DNA of 64,000 nt from contig JAKSYS010000155.1 in assembly GCA_022925895.1 (NCBI GenBank), positions 39,513 to 103,512 of the forward strand, written 5' to 3'. Below the pieces are notes generated by a model, which did not search any database, was not told the DNA's origin, and was given only the letters and a program-made list of their open reading frames with translations. The position numbers and the translations under genes were made by a program. The first letter of the stretch is position 1, and each line of letters starts with the position of its first letter. This DNA is from Fragilaria crotonensis. Lineage: Eukaryota; Bacillariophyta; Fragilariophyceae; Fragilariales; Fragilariaceae. Below are positions 1 through 11,931 of the stretch, piece after piece.

Positions 1-298
1 AAGTAGCGTAGAACTGGAGTAGCATATATATCAGGACATAGGACAAGATACACGTGCACGATAGCAAACGTCGTGGGCTATCACACCTCGGATCCAAGCC
101 CCCTTTCTACAGAAGGCCATGCTGCTCAGATCCTTACAGGGCATGTGATAGAGATAGCGCCTCATCAATTAACGTTGATTTATACAATAAATCTTACTTT
201 CTTAATAGCTCCAGGTGTGTCAACTTGTGGCTGCCGATAGTTGAATGAATGCATTATTGTATATACGGATGGGATCTGAACATTTGAACGCCACACAT

Positions 299-1213
299 CT
301 ATTCTGGTTTTTTGTCCGTGCAATATTGACCACCACTGTCCTTGCAATATTTGTCAATGAGCGACATGTCGATCGGCATTTCAGACTCATGGGCGAACAG
401 AGTGTCACCAAAGTGCACAAGCTTCTTTATAAGTCTGTATCCATGATCTGCCAGCTTTTGAGTCAACTTGGCGGAAGGTCGCTCCACTGTTAGGAATCGA
501 AATCTATAGCGTTCCAGGGGAAAGGCATCCATAATATACTCCTCCGCTCCTTCAACGTCCAGACTGAAGTAGTCAATAACTTTTGGAACATTAAATGTTT
601 CAAATGTCTTCTCCAACTGTGCTGTGTATCGTTCTTCCGTACTTCGGAGTTTCTTGTTATCAAAGGATTCGCCAGTAATGCCACCCCTGACTCCTCTCAT
701 GGCAAACAGTATTTTCTCATCCGCCTGTCCTCCAATGACCGCCCCCACCACGGTACAGGACCGAAAGCGACCCAAATCATGCCAATACTCGGGATTCGCT
801 TCAATACACAGACCATTCCAATGGAGATTTCGTTCCAACGAGAATGTATTCGACAAATGCATATACTTATTGGCAGCCAAGTCGATAAAGTATCCGTTGG
901 TCATATTTTTAGTCAACCACCATATCAGCTTGTCCTGTTGCACTTGACCTGTCCATGGTCTATTCTGGACCGGTGGAGGCCCTCCTCGATAAATGTAAAC
1001 GGGATTCCAGTCGCTAGACTGCAGAGCAGTGCTCATTGTTCCGTCCAAGGCACTTGACGCATGTGTTGTCGTTGTTGTAGTAGAACGAGATCTGCTGCTG
1101 GTCAACTCTGCAATAAGTTCGGCTTGTTGCAAGTACTTGCAGAGTAACATAATGTTGAAGCCAACCGCACATGCCAGAAGCACAGAGACTTTTACATTCG
1201 GTGGCTTTGACAT
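299..1213 (-). CDS. FkbM-type methyltransferase, type II membrane protein
   Basis: The reading frame is open beyond 1213, but the first ATG is at 1213, giving about 304 residues. Residues 9-26 form a hydrophobic segment (VSVLLACAVGFNIMLL) after a short basic N-terminus, so the protein is probably a signal-anchored type II membrane protein of the Golgi or ER. A Thr/Ser-rich stem follows. The catalytic half shows the hallmarks of the FkbM/Methyltransf_21 family: FIDLAANKYMHLSNTFSLER near the SAM-binding start, then LCIEANP (Glu that usually binds SAM ribose) and YFSLDVEGAEEYIM, the typical DVEG motif. FkbM enzymes methylate hydroxyl groups, often on sugars or polyketides; the substrate here is unknown. 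The fold is clear and the start codon is likely. The gene lies alone, with the next feature on the opposite strand. Confidence 0.85.
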   Translation of the reverse strand: MSKPPNVKVSVLLACAVGFNIMLLCKYLQQAELIAELTSSRSRSTTTTTTHASSALDGTMSTALQSSDWNPVYIYRGGPPPVQNRPWTGQVQQDKLIWWLTKNMTNGYFIDLAANKYMHLSNTFSLERNLHWNGLCIEANPEYWHDLGRFRSCTVVGAVIGGQADEKILFAMRGVRGGITGESFDNKKLRSTEERYTAQLEKTFETFNVPKVIDYFSLDVEGAEEYIMDAFPLERYRFRFLTVERPSAKLTQKLADHGYRLIKKLVHFGDTLFAHESEMPIDMSLIDKYCKDSGGQYCTDKKPE

Positions 1214-1810
1214 TTCAAAAAGCAAGAGTGGGTAAGTTAACAACCTATCAGGATCTTGATGATACTCTGCACTCAATCACTCTCGACTCTCGACAAGCAA
1301 TGCAACGAACACTTTGCATACTCCGTGCAAAGGCGTGTTTGTTTTATGTGTGTGTCGTATTTTTCAAATACAAAAAACTCGTTGATTTCAGAGTCCCACG
1401 AGAGTAGTGCTCGAATTACGCCGTACACAACTATTCAATCCAGAGGAACGTCCATCAATTGATATATTTAGCTATCTTCGCTCCAGTTTCTTTTATGCTT
1501 CGGTTTCCCGGACCTCGCACATCGCAGAATGGTGACTATACAGGTACAAGTATAAACCATATAACGAGACTGCTTTTAGTCAGGTAGTAGTGAGACACTA
1601 TTTGGAAGTATCGATTATCTACATATGCGTCCACTAAGACTGATCATTTGTCACCGTCAAGATTTGTTGTACACACTATTTGAGTAGGAGGTACAGTAGG
1701 CTCTTTTTGAAAAGCTGGCGCGGTTCGAGTGCTACGTTGACTGGAAGGTGCCATAAAATCTTGGCTGCTCCCTTCGAAAAACCCTGACAACAATTGCAAT
1801 TGCAGAACCC
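1214..1810. other. Intergenic region
   Basis: No ORF with recognisable content. This is the shared upstream region of the methyltransferase (minus) and the transposase relic (plus). No terminal inverted repeat for the downstream transposase could be found here. Confidence 0.5.
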
Positions 1811-4576
1811 ATGGCAAGGAAGCGAAAGGCTTGCACCAATCATATCAGCACTACACCACCAAAGAAAGGGAGGCGTCCCAGAAAGTATGGTGTATGCGAT
1901 GCAGTCAGAATGGTACGTTCTTCGTTGAGAAAAGAGTGTTCAAAGTTCGCCATTTTTTTGTTTCGTTGAACAAGAGTCCGGTTCGTGATTCGCACTTAGT
2001 TTGATTTGTCTCTACTGACATTCTGTACTGCTAAAATTTTCGCACCACCAGGTCCTCGACAACAATCTGCAATACGACGAAGCAATATGGGCTTGTCGTT
2101 TGCATGAATCTCTCACGAAGCAACGCCTCCACTACTTTGTTTCAAAAGAAGTGAAAAGGAGGAAGAGCATGACGCCCAGTAAATCAAGGGAAGGCATGGT
2201 GGTAGCTGTGCCTGAAAGCGGGAGAGGAGACGAAGGTGAGGGTGCCAATGGCGAGGACTCCATAATGGTAACCGAGACGTCACCTTTGACGGCGGAATCA
2301 TTGGGAACAACAACCATTTCCTCCACAAGTGGCACCAGCAGTGAACATTTGTTGGCCTCTGCTGCCGGAAGCAATGGCATAGGTTCTAAGAGAAGGAAGT
2401 CCAGAAGATCTCCACGTCAAGCCTCTGAAGCACGCCTTGAAAACAAAATCAGAAAAGAAAATGCAAGGCACTTCTACACGATGGCTTTCAAGGAAGCAAC
2501 GCAATTACTGCAGGAGAGAAGAACTAGTACTAGCACGACCACTGTCAACAGTGAGACAACCGAGCAATTGATAATCCGATTGAATGAAAAGTATGGGATC
2601 ACAAATGAAAATAGGAAGCTCACAAAAGTACTCTATACAAAGCGGTTGCCGCTGGATTTGCAGGTAAGAGTCCAAAAAAGAAAGGTCCGGCACCAAGAAT
2701 TCCAAATGAATTGATGGAGGCTGTCGCAGCTCACGCCGAAGTTAGTCAAGTGAGTGGTGCTGGTGGCGAACTGAGAGGTCGCGACCTTAAGAGGCTGATT
2801 GGAGCTGCAACTGTTGGCACTCAATACGAGGATCAGTTTACCGTTGAGTCTGTGTGGAGAAAGGTCTGCCGTGAATTTCCTGACAAGCTCCAGGCAGCAA
2901 ACAAAGTGTGTGTTGATGATGCTCGCTCACAATGGACAACATACCAGAACCTGCAGCAGTGGTTTGATGACGCAAAGCAGGACCTTCTTGAATCGGGGCT
3001 ATGCATTGACCATGAGGTAAGGGATGGGGACGGTAAGCTTGTTTCGGAGCTGGACTTCCGCTCCGAGGAGGTCAAGCGCCGCATCCTGAATATGGATGAA
3101 ACCCATCATGATCTATCAATCACAGGAGACCGGGGTGGGATGCGTTCCGTTACGTACCACAATCCACATTTGCAGCGTGGGAGCAAACGAGGTGTGAAGT
3201 CATCTCGACATGTTACAGGTGTGTACGCAACGAATGCAGCTGGGGAATCATTACCTCCAATGTACATCTTTTGACTCAGGTGCTAAGGTCGATGCAAACT
3301 TCCGAGTCAAGACAAAGTGGCTTGAAGGGCTACCAACTGTAACCGGCAGATTTGGCTGCCCCACGACTGTTGAATCATCAAGCTTTTTTGCCGTGCGAAC
3401 CAGAGGATCAATGGATGACACACTAATAAAAAGTTATGTTGAACAAGTTATATTGCCGCTGTTTCCAAACATCTCAAAGCATTCTTCGTTTGATGCAGAA
3501 ACTGGTAAGTGTATGTTTTGTTGGTTTCTACGACGCAACTATGCTAACTTCACTCGTATGAAAAATCAGGAAAACTTCTTGCTGGCCCCGTCATTCTCAA
3601 GCTCGATTCTGGTCCTGGTCGTATTGTTGCCTCGCACGAAAGCATATCGAAGCGAGAGGCGTTTCTCGAGATGGGTCTTATCATCTTGTCTGGCCTACCG
3701 AACTCCACCAGCGTGCAGCAAGAGATGGATGCCCTGTATGGGCCATTCAAGTCTGCTTCGTACGCTCGTGGCGAAATGATTCTCATCGAGAAGATCAAGA
3801 ATCGAGGCATGCTACGAGCGACGCCGGGTGCAACAGGAGCGTCATCGATCCTGTCTCTTGGATTCGATGACCTCGCTACGATTGTAAATGGAAAGGAGAG
3901 CGATGCGCTTTCGATGAAACCCTTCGCAAAGAGCTTTACTAAAGATAAGATTGTGAGGGCATGGGAAAAGATCGGCTTTGTTCCATTTACCAGGAAGTGT
4001 TTGGAGAACAAGAAGGTTCGCCATGAGTTAGGTCAAACCAAGGCAAACGAAGAATTGCATAGAATTCAAGCGTCGTATGGTGAAGTGGTGGCATCCGCAG
4101 AGAAAGTGGGAATCAATCAAGGTGTTTTTGATGCAGCGATTTCGGTTGCGCAGCCGATGGACAGGGCAACGGACGAAGATGAACAAGTGCGCCAGTTGCT
4201 TGCACAGAAGGGAGCATTTTCAGCCTCCTCATTGTGGAATGTGTGTGGCACAAGAGTTGGAAATGCTCGCGTGGTCCTTCGAGCGCAGCGCGAGCAGATG
4301 GCGATCGACGAGGCGAAGTCTTCGTTGGTTGAGCAGAACCGATTGAGCCGGCAGTCGAAGCTATTGGTGAATGCGCAGCAGGCGTTGGCGAAGCACCGAC
4401 TTGGACAAAACCCATTAACAGACAAGGATTGGGGCGACGTTATTCGATGGGTGCTCCCAGAAGCCAAGGTCCCTGGCCTTATGAGAGAGCTCAAGAAAAA
4501 GGATGCGATCATTGCCAAACTTGCAACACTAGAAAGGGATTGGACAACGTACATTCCAGAGTCCACATCAGTTTGA
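1811..4576 (+). pseudogene. Pogo/Tigger-like DDE transposase, two frameshifts
   Basis: Exon 1 is 1811-1912 (ATG, then KKGRRPRKYG, an AT-hook-like basic patch). A GT-AG intron follows at 1913-2051, and exon 2 starts in frame at 2052. A helix-turn-helix segment (IIRLNEKYGI) follows at about 2570-2660. The frame then breaks near the A-run at 2626-2630; one extra A restores LYKAVAAGFAGKSPKKKGP, which is continuous with the next ORF. A second break lies in the T-run near 3270 (one T too many). A 65-bp intron (3505-3569) rejoins AETG to KLLAGPV. The catalytic triad is of DDD type: NMDETHHDLS, ILKLDSGPG, and LPNSTSVQQEMDALYGPFK, where the Asp precedes the FK pair as in pogo/DDE_1 enzymes. The C-terminal half (3671-4576) is intact and ends in a coiled, Lys-rich tail. 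No flanking TIRs were found. Either a dead copy or two homopolymer errors. Confidence 0.8.
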
Positions 4577-5132
4577 CGCTCCGTACTTCTTGATACCATA
4601 GTTCTCATGACATTAGAAGCATTACGACTCAAACGTACCATGATCTTGCATCATTGTTTGACTCATCTTGACTGCTTGCATTTGTTGTCAGAATTTGTTT
4701 TCCTCTCGTAGCTACCGTGTTAATTGCATGACAGTCTCTCTACTGAGTTTAATACTTCCGGGTGCCAAAACCAGTCGACTTAACATAACTTCACCAATAA
4801 CACTTCAATTTCGAATGTCCTTCGATCAGACTGTGCACGTGAACATTCTACATGATTTGGTATATCGGTGGACGCAAGGGACCGCTTCTTGGGAGGGTTC
4901 GATTTTCGGTCGTCTCACTACTGGGTTTATACTTGTACTTGTACTTCTTGAGTCGTAGAGGTTCGGCAAAATCACATTTCGGATGCCTCGTCCGTCGTCA
5001 AATTAATTTTCGAGCCAAGCGAATTTTTTAGATCAATGTTGTTTTAAACAGTTTTAAAGCACTTGAAGCAAATGTCAATACATACATATGTACACACTGT
5101 ATCTTCCACAGTAGAAAGACACCGTGGGCCAG
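4577..5132. other. Intergenic region
   Basis: 3' flank of the transposase relic and 5' flank of the AAA gene. Nothing recognisable; no inverted repeat matching the region upstream of 1811 was seen. Confidence 0.45.
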
Positions 5133-8100
5133 ATGCAAGATCTTGCACGCCCGGAATCGAGTGTCGAACTGTCGCACGTCCCATATGCTTCAACCACTTC
5201 AAGATTCGAGACAATGGAACTAAACAAGCCTTCCCGTTCAGTGTTGACAAGCTACGTGAGAAACCTGCAGCAAAAGCTTTCAACACCAGCTGATGAAAGA
5301 GAGGAAGCAGCAACATTGTCATGGCGCAAAGCTCGTAGCCCTCAAGATGATAACCCCTTTGTATCAGGTTCAAGGAACAAAAGCATCATCGTGGCGCGAG
5401 AAAAGGAACTTCAACTGCTTCGCGATTGTTATGATCGAGTTACCACGATGAAAAGGACAGAAGTAGTGGCGATTCACGGTCCGTCAGGGGTTGGAAAAAC
5501 TTCGCTCGTGCAATCCTTCATCCATACTCTTCCGGAAGGTGGATTCCGGATGGAAGGAAAATTCAATCAGCGTCAATTGCGTGCTCCGTACGCTGCACTT
5601 GCTGCAGCATCCGATCAACTATGTCACCAAATTATAAGACGTGAGAACAGCATTGAAATTCGCAACAGAATCAGAGCCGTTCTTGGTCCGGACGTGAGTT
5701 TGTTGGAAAACTTGGTGCAAACGTTGTCCGAAATGACTGCGGAGGATGACAGTACCGGTCACCACACTGCTGGCAGTGGCTCTCAGATGTTCACCCGATT
5801 CAAGCTTTTATTTCGAGCATTTCTGCGATGTGTGGCATCTCAGGAAACACCTGTGGTCTTCTTTCTCGACGACTTGCAATGGGCTGATGGCCCATCGTTG
5901 GAGGTATTGAAAACGCTTCTGACCAATGGTCAGTCGCATTGTATCATGTTAGTGTGTTCGTATCGGGAGGGTGAAGAGACTGCTGGTGAATTGGAGCTAT
6001 ACAACCTTGCTGAGCGAGAAACTACGGACGCGGACGACCCCTCCGTTAATTGTCTGTTGGCTACCCACGGTTCTCCAATCATCGATATCGCGATTGCTGG
6101 CTTGGGTCGTAAACCATTCAATCAGCTAATATCTGGGACGCTTGGAATCGACGGCATTCGAACTGAATCGCTGAGTACGATACTTTGGAAGAAAACTGAT
6201 GGGAACCCGTTCCACGCACTTAATTTTCTAGACATGCTCTATCGGCACGGTATGCTCTGGAGAGGAACAACGACTGCTGGACTTGGGATGAGGATCGAAT
6301 TTTGCGAGAAACAAACGCGACAGAAAACGTGGCTGATATTCTAGCGTCAAGAATGCGAGATCTTCCTGAGCAGGTTCGATCAATATTACAAATTGCATCC
6401 TTTATTGGCAATGACTTTCCAGCTGCTGCTCTGGTGATGATCGTACATGAGGAGCAGGATATGATTGAAGCGGAGTATTCATTCGAACGGCAATCTCAGG
6501 AAGAAATTCGCGAACGCATAGTTGCTGCATTAACGATGGCCGTTGCCGCAGGCCTGTTAGAGACCATGCCTGAAGTCGATTATTTTAAGTTCACGCATGA
6601 TAAGATTCAAGAAGTGTTGTATGAGACTCTCATGCCTGACGAAATGGAGCGACAGCTGCTGCACCAGCGAATCGGGACGTTGATTTGGGACTCCGTCAAA
6701 GATATGTCCAAGTCACATGCTTCTGATTGGCATATCTTCTTGGCGGCGCACAATCTGAATCGAGCTGTCAACCTGATTGATTACTCGGGTTCAAGATGTG
6801 ACGTGATCGAACTTAACCTGACAGCTGCGAAACTCGCAATTGAGAAGGCAGCATTCGGTGCAGCTGCTGACTATCTTCGAATTGCAGTATCTCTGGTGCA
6901 GAGTGATGATTCGTTGTGGGACGATCGATATGACTTATGCATTGATGTGTTTATCCTGGCCGCCGAAACTGAGAAGAATGCAGGAATGTTCTCGCGAAGC
7001 AGTATTTTGGTGAAGGAGATTCTGGTCCGAGCAAGGTCCATTCGTGACCACGCTACAGCATGCGCCGTGGAAATGGATTCCGTATCGCTGCAAGGCGACC
7101 AAAAACGTTCAGTCCTCCTTGGATTGAAAGTACTCAGGCAACTGAGAGTCTGTTTCCCTCGAAGGATTGATCGGTTAGTTGTCGCGGTCGAAATTCTCAA
7201 GCTGAAGGCAGCGATGGGTCGAAGGTCACTCCCCGACTTATTGTTTCTTCCTGAAATGACAGACGAGACTGTGATATTGGCGTTTCGTCTCATGATGGCC
7301 ATGGCAATGAATTGTTATTTGGTGGGGGGGAAGTATAGAGGAATGTATGCCATGATCTGCTTGCGAATGTTTCGTCTAACACTCAAGTTCGGTATATCTC
7401 CGCTTCATTCCCCTCGTGTATTTGTCGCTTGGGGGACTATGCACTCGTATTTGGGCAAGTTTGGCGTCGCCCTTCAAGCTGAACAACTCGCTTTCGATGT
7501 TGTTGACAAGTATGGAGTGGAGTCTGTTAGGGCATCAGTACTCATCACCAGCTATGGCATGAATCGTTTTTGGAGGAATGCCCTGGATTCCAGTGCTCGA
7601 CGCGACTTTCTAAACGCGTACTACATGGCCATGAGTAATGGGCATGTGTTAGTTGCGCAAACTGGTTTTGTAGCTTGGATGGCTGCCGGTTTATACCTTG
7701 ACGATTCTCTGGCCGAATTGAATTCTACCACGAGGCGGGTGGTTCAAGAAATGCGAGAATTTCAGACGAATGGCGCGCTGGTGTTCCTGCTGCCAGTTTG
7801 GCAAATTGTAAGTTCTGATTTTTTGATTGCTACTTGCCATTTGCCCGCTAACAATATGGTACAACCGCCGTGCACGTTTTAGTTTCTGAATATGTGTGGC
7901 GATTCAAGCAACATGAATCCTGCGAGTTTGACGGGCGAAGCTGGCGATGATGAGTTGGCGCATAAGGTGCATCAAATGGATTCCAAAGTGATACTCGTCC
8001 ATGCGAGCCGCTGTCACGTGATTCTGGGCTTTGTATATGAAGATTTGCAGACCGTCAAAATCCATTTGCCAATTATTCAAAAATACAAAAAGGAGCTACA

Positions 8101-8566
8101 AGGATACTTCACCTCAGGGTTTATGGTTGCTTGGTGTGCAGCGTGCCATTATGAAATTTATTACACTGATGGAATAAGTCGGCACAAAAGAGATGGACGC
8201 CGAGCCCATCGTCGGGTGAAGAAGTGGGCAACTAGTGGAACTACAATGCTAGTTGGGCCGAGCTATTTTTTGGACGCAATGGAGGGACTTTGTGTTACAC
8301 AAGCGCCAGCGGACCAAGTCGAGGTACTGTTTGTAAACGCGGCCTCTGCCTGCGCTGCCGGACGATGTAGAGTTTTCGAGGCACTATCGAACGAACGCCT
8401 CGCTAGGCTCTTTCGTCGCGACGAGCCTGACACAACCAAACGCTTAAAGTACCTGAAAAGGGCTACTGACCTGTATAGGAGTTGGGGAGCAGTGGCGAAG
8501 GCTGAGTGGCTTGAGAACAGGGATGAAGACCATACGTCTATTTTTGAACTTGATTTGTCAACATGA
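5133..8566 (+). CDS. STAND/AAA_16 ATPase, one intron and one frameshift
   Basis: The first ATG of the open frame is at 5133. Walker A GPSGVGKTSLV lies near residue 116 and Walker B VVFFLDDLQWAD near residue 240, which identifies an AAA_16/STAND P-loop module like those in PknK-type kinases and in large diatom kinase/cyclase receptors. Frame 1 ends at 6344, but homologous sequence resumes one frame over at 6278 (WTWDEDRILRET), so one base is missing at about 6270-6278. The second part (to 7807) reads through winged-helix/TPR-like helices (ADILASRMRDLPEQVRSIL). A 75-bp intron with a GCTAAC branch site (7808-7882, phase 0) joins WQI to FLNMCG; the last exon ends at 8566. Related proteins usually carry an N-terminal kinase or a C-terminal GAF, kinase or cyclase output; neither is present here. 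It is either a stand-alone ATPase/scaffold or a degraded receptor. Confidence 0.75.
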
Positions 8567-8800
8567 GGTCACGGCGATGATGGTACCAGCGTGGCGCTTG
8601 GGTGTTGGCCTGGTGTTGCAAATAGTGTTGGCCGCATGTACATAATTCGTGAGAAGTGGGTTTCATGAGTACTGCGTCTAATTCTTCCCGCATTAACTCC
8701 TCACATGTTATGATGCAAATTTCGAAGTTGCTCACCAGCACCCCTGTTGGCAGTGGACAACACTACCTCCAAGTTCAATGCAAGCACAAGCCTCATCATC
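8567..8800. other. Convergent intergenic spacer
   Basis: Short spacer between the 3' ends of the AAA gene (plus) and the fucosyltransferase-like gene (minus). No gene seen. Confidence 0.4.
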
Positions 8801-8945
8801 TTACTTTTCTGCAGCCTCATCCTCTTCCGCTGTATCTGCCTCTTCCGCTGTATCTGCCTCTTCCTCTTCTGCTATATCCATCTCTTCCTCTTCCGCTATA
8901 TCAGCTTCAGCCTCATCCATCTCGCCATCTTCTTCTTCGTCTAGT
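8801..8945 (-). repeat. Acidic low-complexity C-terminal tail of the fucosyltransferase
   Basis: CT-rich tandem DNA (TCTTCC/TATCTGCC on plus) encodes runs of EEEE, ADIAEEEE and ADTAEE on the minus strand as the last 45 or so residues of the O-fucosyltransferase-like protein. It is in frame with exon 3 and closed by a stop at 8801. Probably prone to length variation. Confidence 0.7.
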
Positions 8946-11194
8946 CCTGTCTCATCCTTGTTGGCGGTGTCGTCGTTGACAACCACGCCCATGTCAATCT
9001 GTCGCCAACTTGTGGGAAACTCACGATTAAAGAACGCATTTATCAATGGTTCGTAGACGTGCATGGCATACTTGTTGTGGAGGTTTGCGTAATAGTACGA
9101 GTTTGGAAGGACGCCCTCGAGATTGCCCGGGAGATTTCGTTTTGTTGAGTGGTACTTTGGATGCGGAGAGTGCAAGAGATTGTGTGGGCGTCAGAGTCAG
9201 GTGTACGGCAACTATCAATACATAAACCATAGCTCAATGACAGTACTTACTCCTCTCATTCGCATGATAAAGCCAGTAAAGGTTGAATGCCAGCAACCCA
9301 AAAAGACATCCCCTCTCGAGGCCACAAGTTGATCAATCATGCCGAAATAGTTTGTATTGACCCCCACGAGCAAATCCTTAAAGTCATCCAGAAACACAAT
9401 GTCGTAGCCGCCTTCTCGGATCGGCTTGAAAAACGCCTTGTTCTTTTCGTCCGTGGCAATAAATATTGTCTTATTCACCGTCAGTACATCCTTACTATTT
9501 CGCAGAATCTCGTCTGCCTCAATTCGTGTATCCTTGAATTGAAAATCACCTCTACGAATGTGCATGGTATCGAAACTCCCTTTTTCCCATCCCCGACCCT
9601 TGGCTCTCCGTCGGAGTGCGGCGACTATTCTTGCTGCCGCACATTGGATTTCATCAATATACCGCATATGATCTCTCATGAAACGCTTCATCCACAAGTC
9701 TTCTCTCCAATCCTCAAAGAACAAGAACGCATAAAAGTGTACCAGATATCGAATTCTCATTTTGTGATAGCACATGAAATGAACCACAAGTTGCGATTGC
9801 ATGTGTTCATCGTACACACACAAATCCTTGCGGCCCGCCAAATTCTCATGCAACCGATCTTTTGGTGGCGCATCGACTCCCACAGGATGTCCTTTGTACT
9901 TGGTCGAGGGCAGTGCTGCCACTTCATTCTGCAATTCCTTGAGCAGTGTCACATCCTTGTGATTGCCACTGGCCGGGAAGGCAGCCAAACATTTATTGGG
10001 ATGCCAAAAGTGTTCAATATACGTGACATTGCGCATCCATTCCTTCAACACAACCACATCTTGTCCATCCCAATTGGTACGATTGCCAGGTGGGAAACTG
10101 ATCCGACCCGTCGCCTTGTCAACCAAATGGCCAGTCATGGCCTCGGTTTCCAAAAATTCCTTCATGGTGATTACATCCAATGCGGCATTCTCTTGTGCCA
10201 TTTGAAGCATGGGGAAAAAATGTGCAAAACTGAAATCTGTCGTTTGAATGTTCTTATTGTTCTTCAACAAGTACATGCCCTGTGCGGGAGGTAAAATCAG
10301 GGTCCGACCCATGGCCACGGCAAGACCAACAATGGTTTCCATGGCCATGCGAATGTTATTCCAACCACCTATACAATAGGACGAGCGTGCGTGCAGATAC
10401 AGATAATTCGTTTGGAGCAGCAACAACATGGGGATGGAATCGATTTATTGGCACGATGCGATTGACAAAGAGACAGTGTTAGTGTGAATGAGAAGATTGC
10501 CGTGCCGACACAATGGTGGGAATGACAAATAATAGGAAAACGTACCACCATCTGGTTCAAAAGTAAGATATTGTCTCCTTTGTCCTTTCTTGGCTTTCAG
10601 TGGGGATTCAAATAATTCATCAGAGGGAATATCACGCCAATACACCATTTCTTCTGCTTCCTTTGTAGATGGGCCACCATATTTTTCACACCGCAATCCT
10701 GCTAATGATGTGACATGTGGTTGTCGTTTTCCAACTTCATCTGGTTTACCTTCCGGATCTTCCCAACCTCCTTGATTCTGAATTAATTCTTCTTCCATTT
10801 CTTCCGCAGACATTTTTCGTTTATTGTTCTTGTTGTTGTTATTATTTTTTTGCATGGTCAATCGTCCACGTTTAAAATCCATCATGGCTCGTGCCATGGG
10901 TGTATCTGGAGAATGATGAACAAAGGAATCATGATGCAGTAGGTTGGTCGAAACACTCAATAAACAACATACACCCAATCCCATCATGAGCATATTGATG
11001 AGTGGACTCGATTTTATTGGTTTGGATGATGGTGTTGTTGCTGCAGTAGTTCCATCTTGTAATTGCTGCGACTGTCGAACGTTTCGTTTTGGTGGTTTGG
11101 ATTGTGATTTTGATTGTGACCGTGATGGTTGACGTTTGGAACGCACAGCACCATCACTGCCATTGGTAGAGGGCGCGGAAGAAGGAGGTTGCAT
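8801..11194 (-). CDS. O-fucosyltransferase-like glycosyltransferase (3 exons)
   Basis: Gene model, read downward: exon 1 11194-10546, intron 10545-10369, exon 2 10368-9251, intron 9250-9155, exon 3 9154-8801. The exons sum to 2121 nt, an exact 706 codons plus stop. The first junction recreates EPDGGGWNNIRM and the second MRGYHSTKRNLPG, both natural for this family. Residues about 64-85 (LINMLMMGLGVCCLLSVS) form a signal anchor after a basic Ser-rich tail, so the protein is a type II Golgi candidate. The catalytic part shows GWNNIRMAMETIVGLAVAMG (N-terminal GDP-binding half), LPPAQGMYLL, and FDTMHIRRGDFQF, the classic HxRxGD motif of GDP-fucose O-fucosyltransferases. The core ends with FGMIDQLVASRGDVFLGCWH. 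Substrate unknown; likely secretory glycoproteins. Exon 3 adds an unusual, very acidic repeat tail. Confidence 0.88.
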
Positions 11195-11478
11195 TGTTGT
11201 TAAGTAGTAGGTGGAGTAGTAGCAGCTCTGATTGTGATGGATCGAATGGCATCTAATAAAAACAACACCGTAGACTATTGAAAGTCATTGCTCATATGGC
11301 TGTGGTGTTGACGGCGATGCGCGAAGCGCAATTTAAGTTCCTCAGTGTCAAGGGGTCGTCCTGTAGTAGAACGTGTACATCGTACTTGTATCATATCAGG
11401 TGTGATACATACATGTACATACAACATACAACGTACAACGTACAATACACTCGAAGTCCAATAATTTTCTCCAGAGTA

Positions 11479-11506
11479 CTACCGTAAATCTCTCTGGTTA
11501 AGACCC
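11479..11506 (+). repeat. Left terminal inverted repeat of pogo element
   Basis: Identical over 28 bases to the reverse complement of 14486-14513. Preceded by TA at 11477-11478. Contains TTAAGACCC, which recurs in the subterminal repeats. Confidence 0.93.
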
Positions 11507-11512
11507 CACGCA

Positions 11513-11529
11513 GGTTAAGACCCACCCCC
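11513..11529 (+). repeat. Left subterminal repeat of pogo element
   Basis: GGTTAAGACCCACCCCC. The same 17-mer with one change lies in direct, not inverted, orientation at 14438-14454 inside the other end. It shares TTAAGACCC with the TIR, so it may be an extra transposase-binding site; that role is inferred. Confidence 0.65.
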
Positions 11530-11931
11530 GCCAAAAAGGGCCGTTTTTTAGACATGTGCATGCCAATCCAGAAGTACTTCGTTCTAATTAGAATGGATAA
11601 CACGACCGAAAAGAGGACAAAAAGGGCTTCAATTTGATATACAACACTCATATAATCAGACGATGTTATGAGTGATTTCTATGCAAAGATATCAGTGAAT
11701 CAAAACAATTTTGACGGATTCCATAGGTTGCCAACAGAAATTTTTGTCCCAAAACAAACCATGCATGCTTGCGCACAAAATTTTCAACAGATCAAACACG
11801 ACCCCACAGAAATTTGTTGATGCGAATGGCCATTTGCTGAGCCACAAAAACGCTGTCAAGAAGCAATGAGATGAGCAACAACAACCTCTGCCTCCTCCTG
11901 TTGTTTTTGTTTTGTTGTGTCACTCACCAGC

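Noticed and set aside
1214-1276. Longer N-terminus for the FkbM protein
   Set aside because: No ATG at 1276; the ATG at 1213 directly precedes the membrane anchor.
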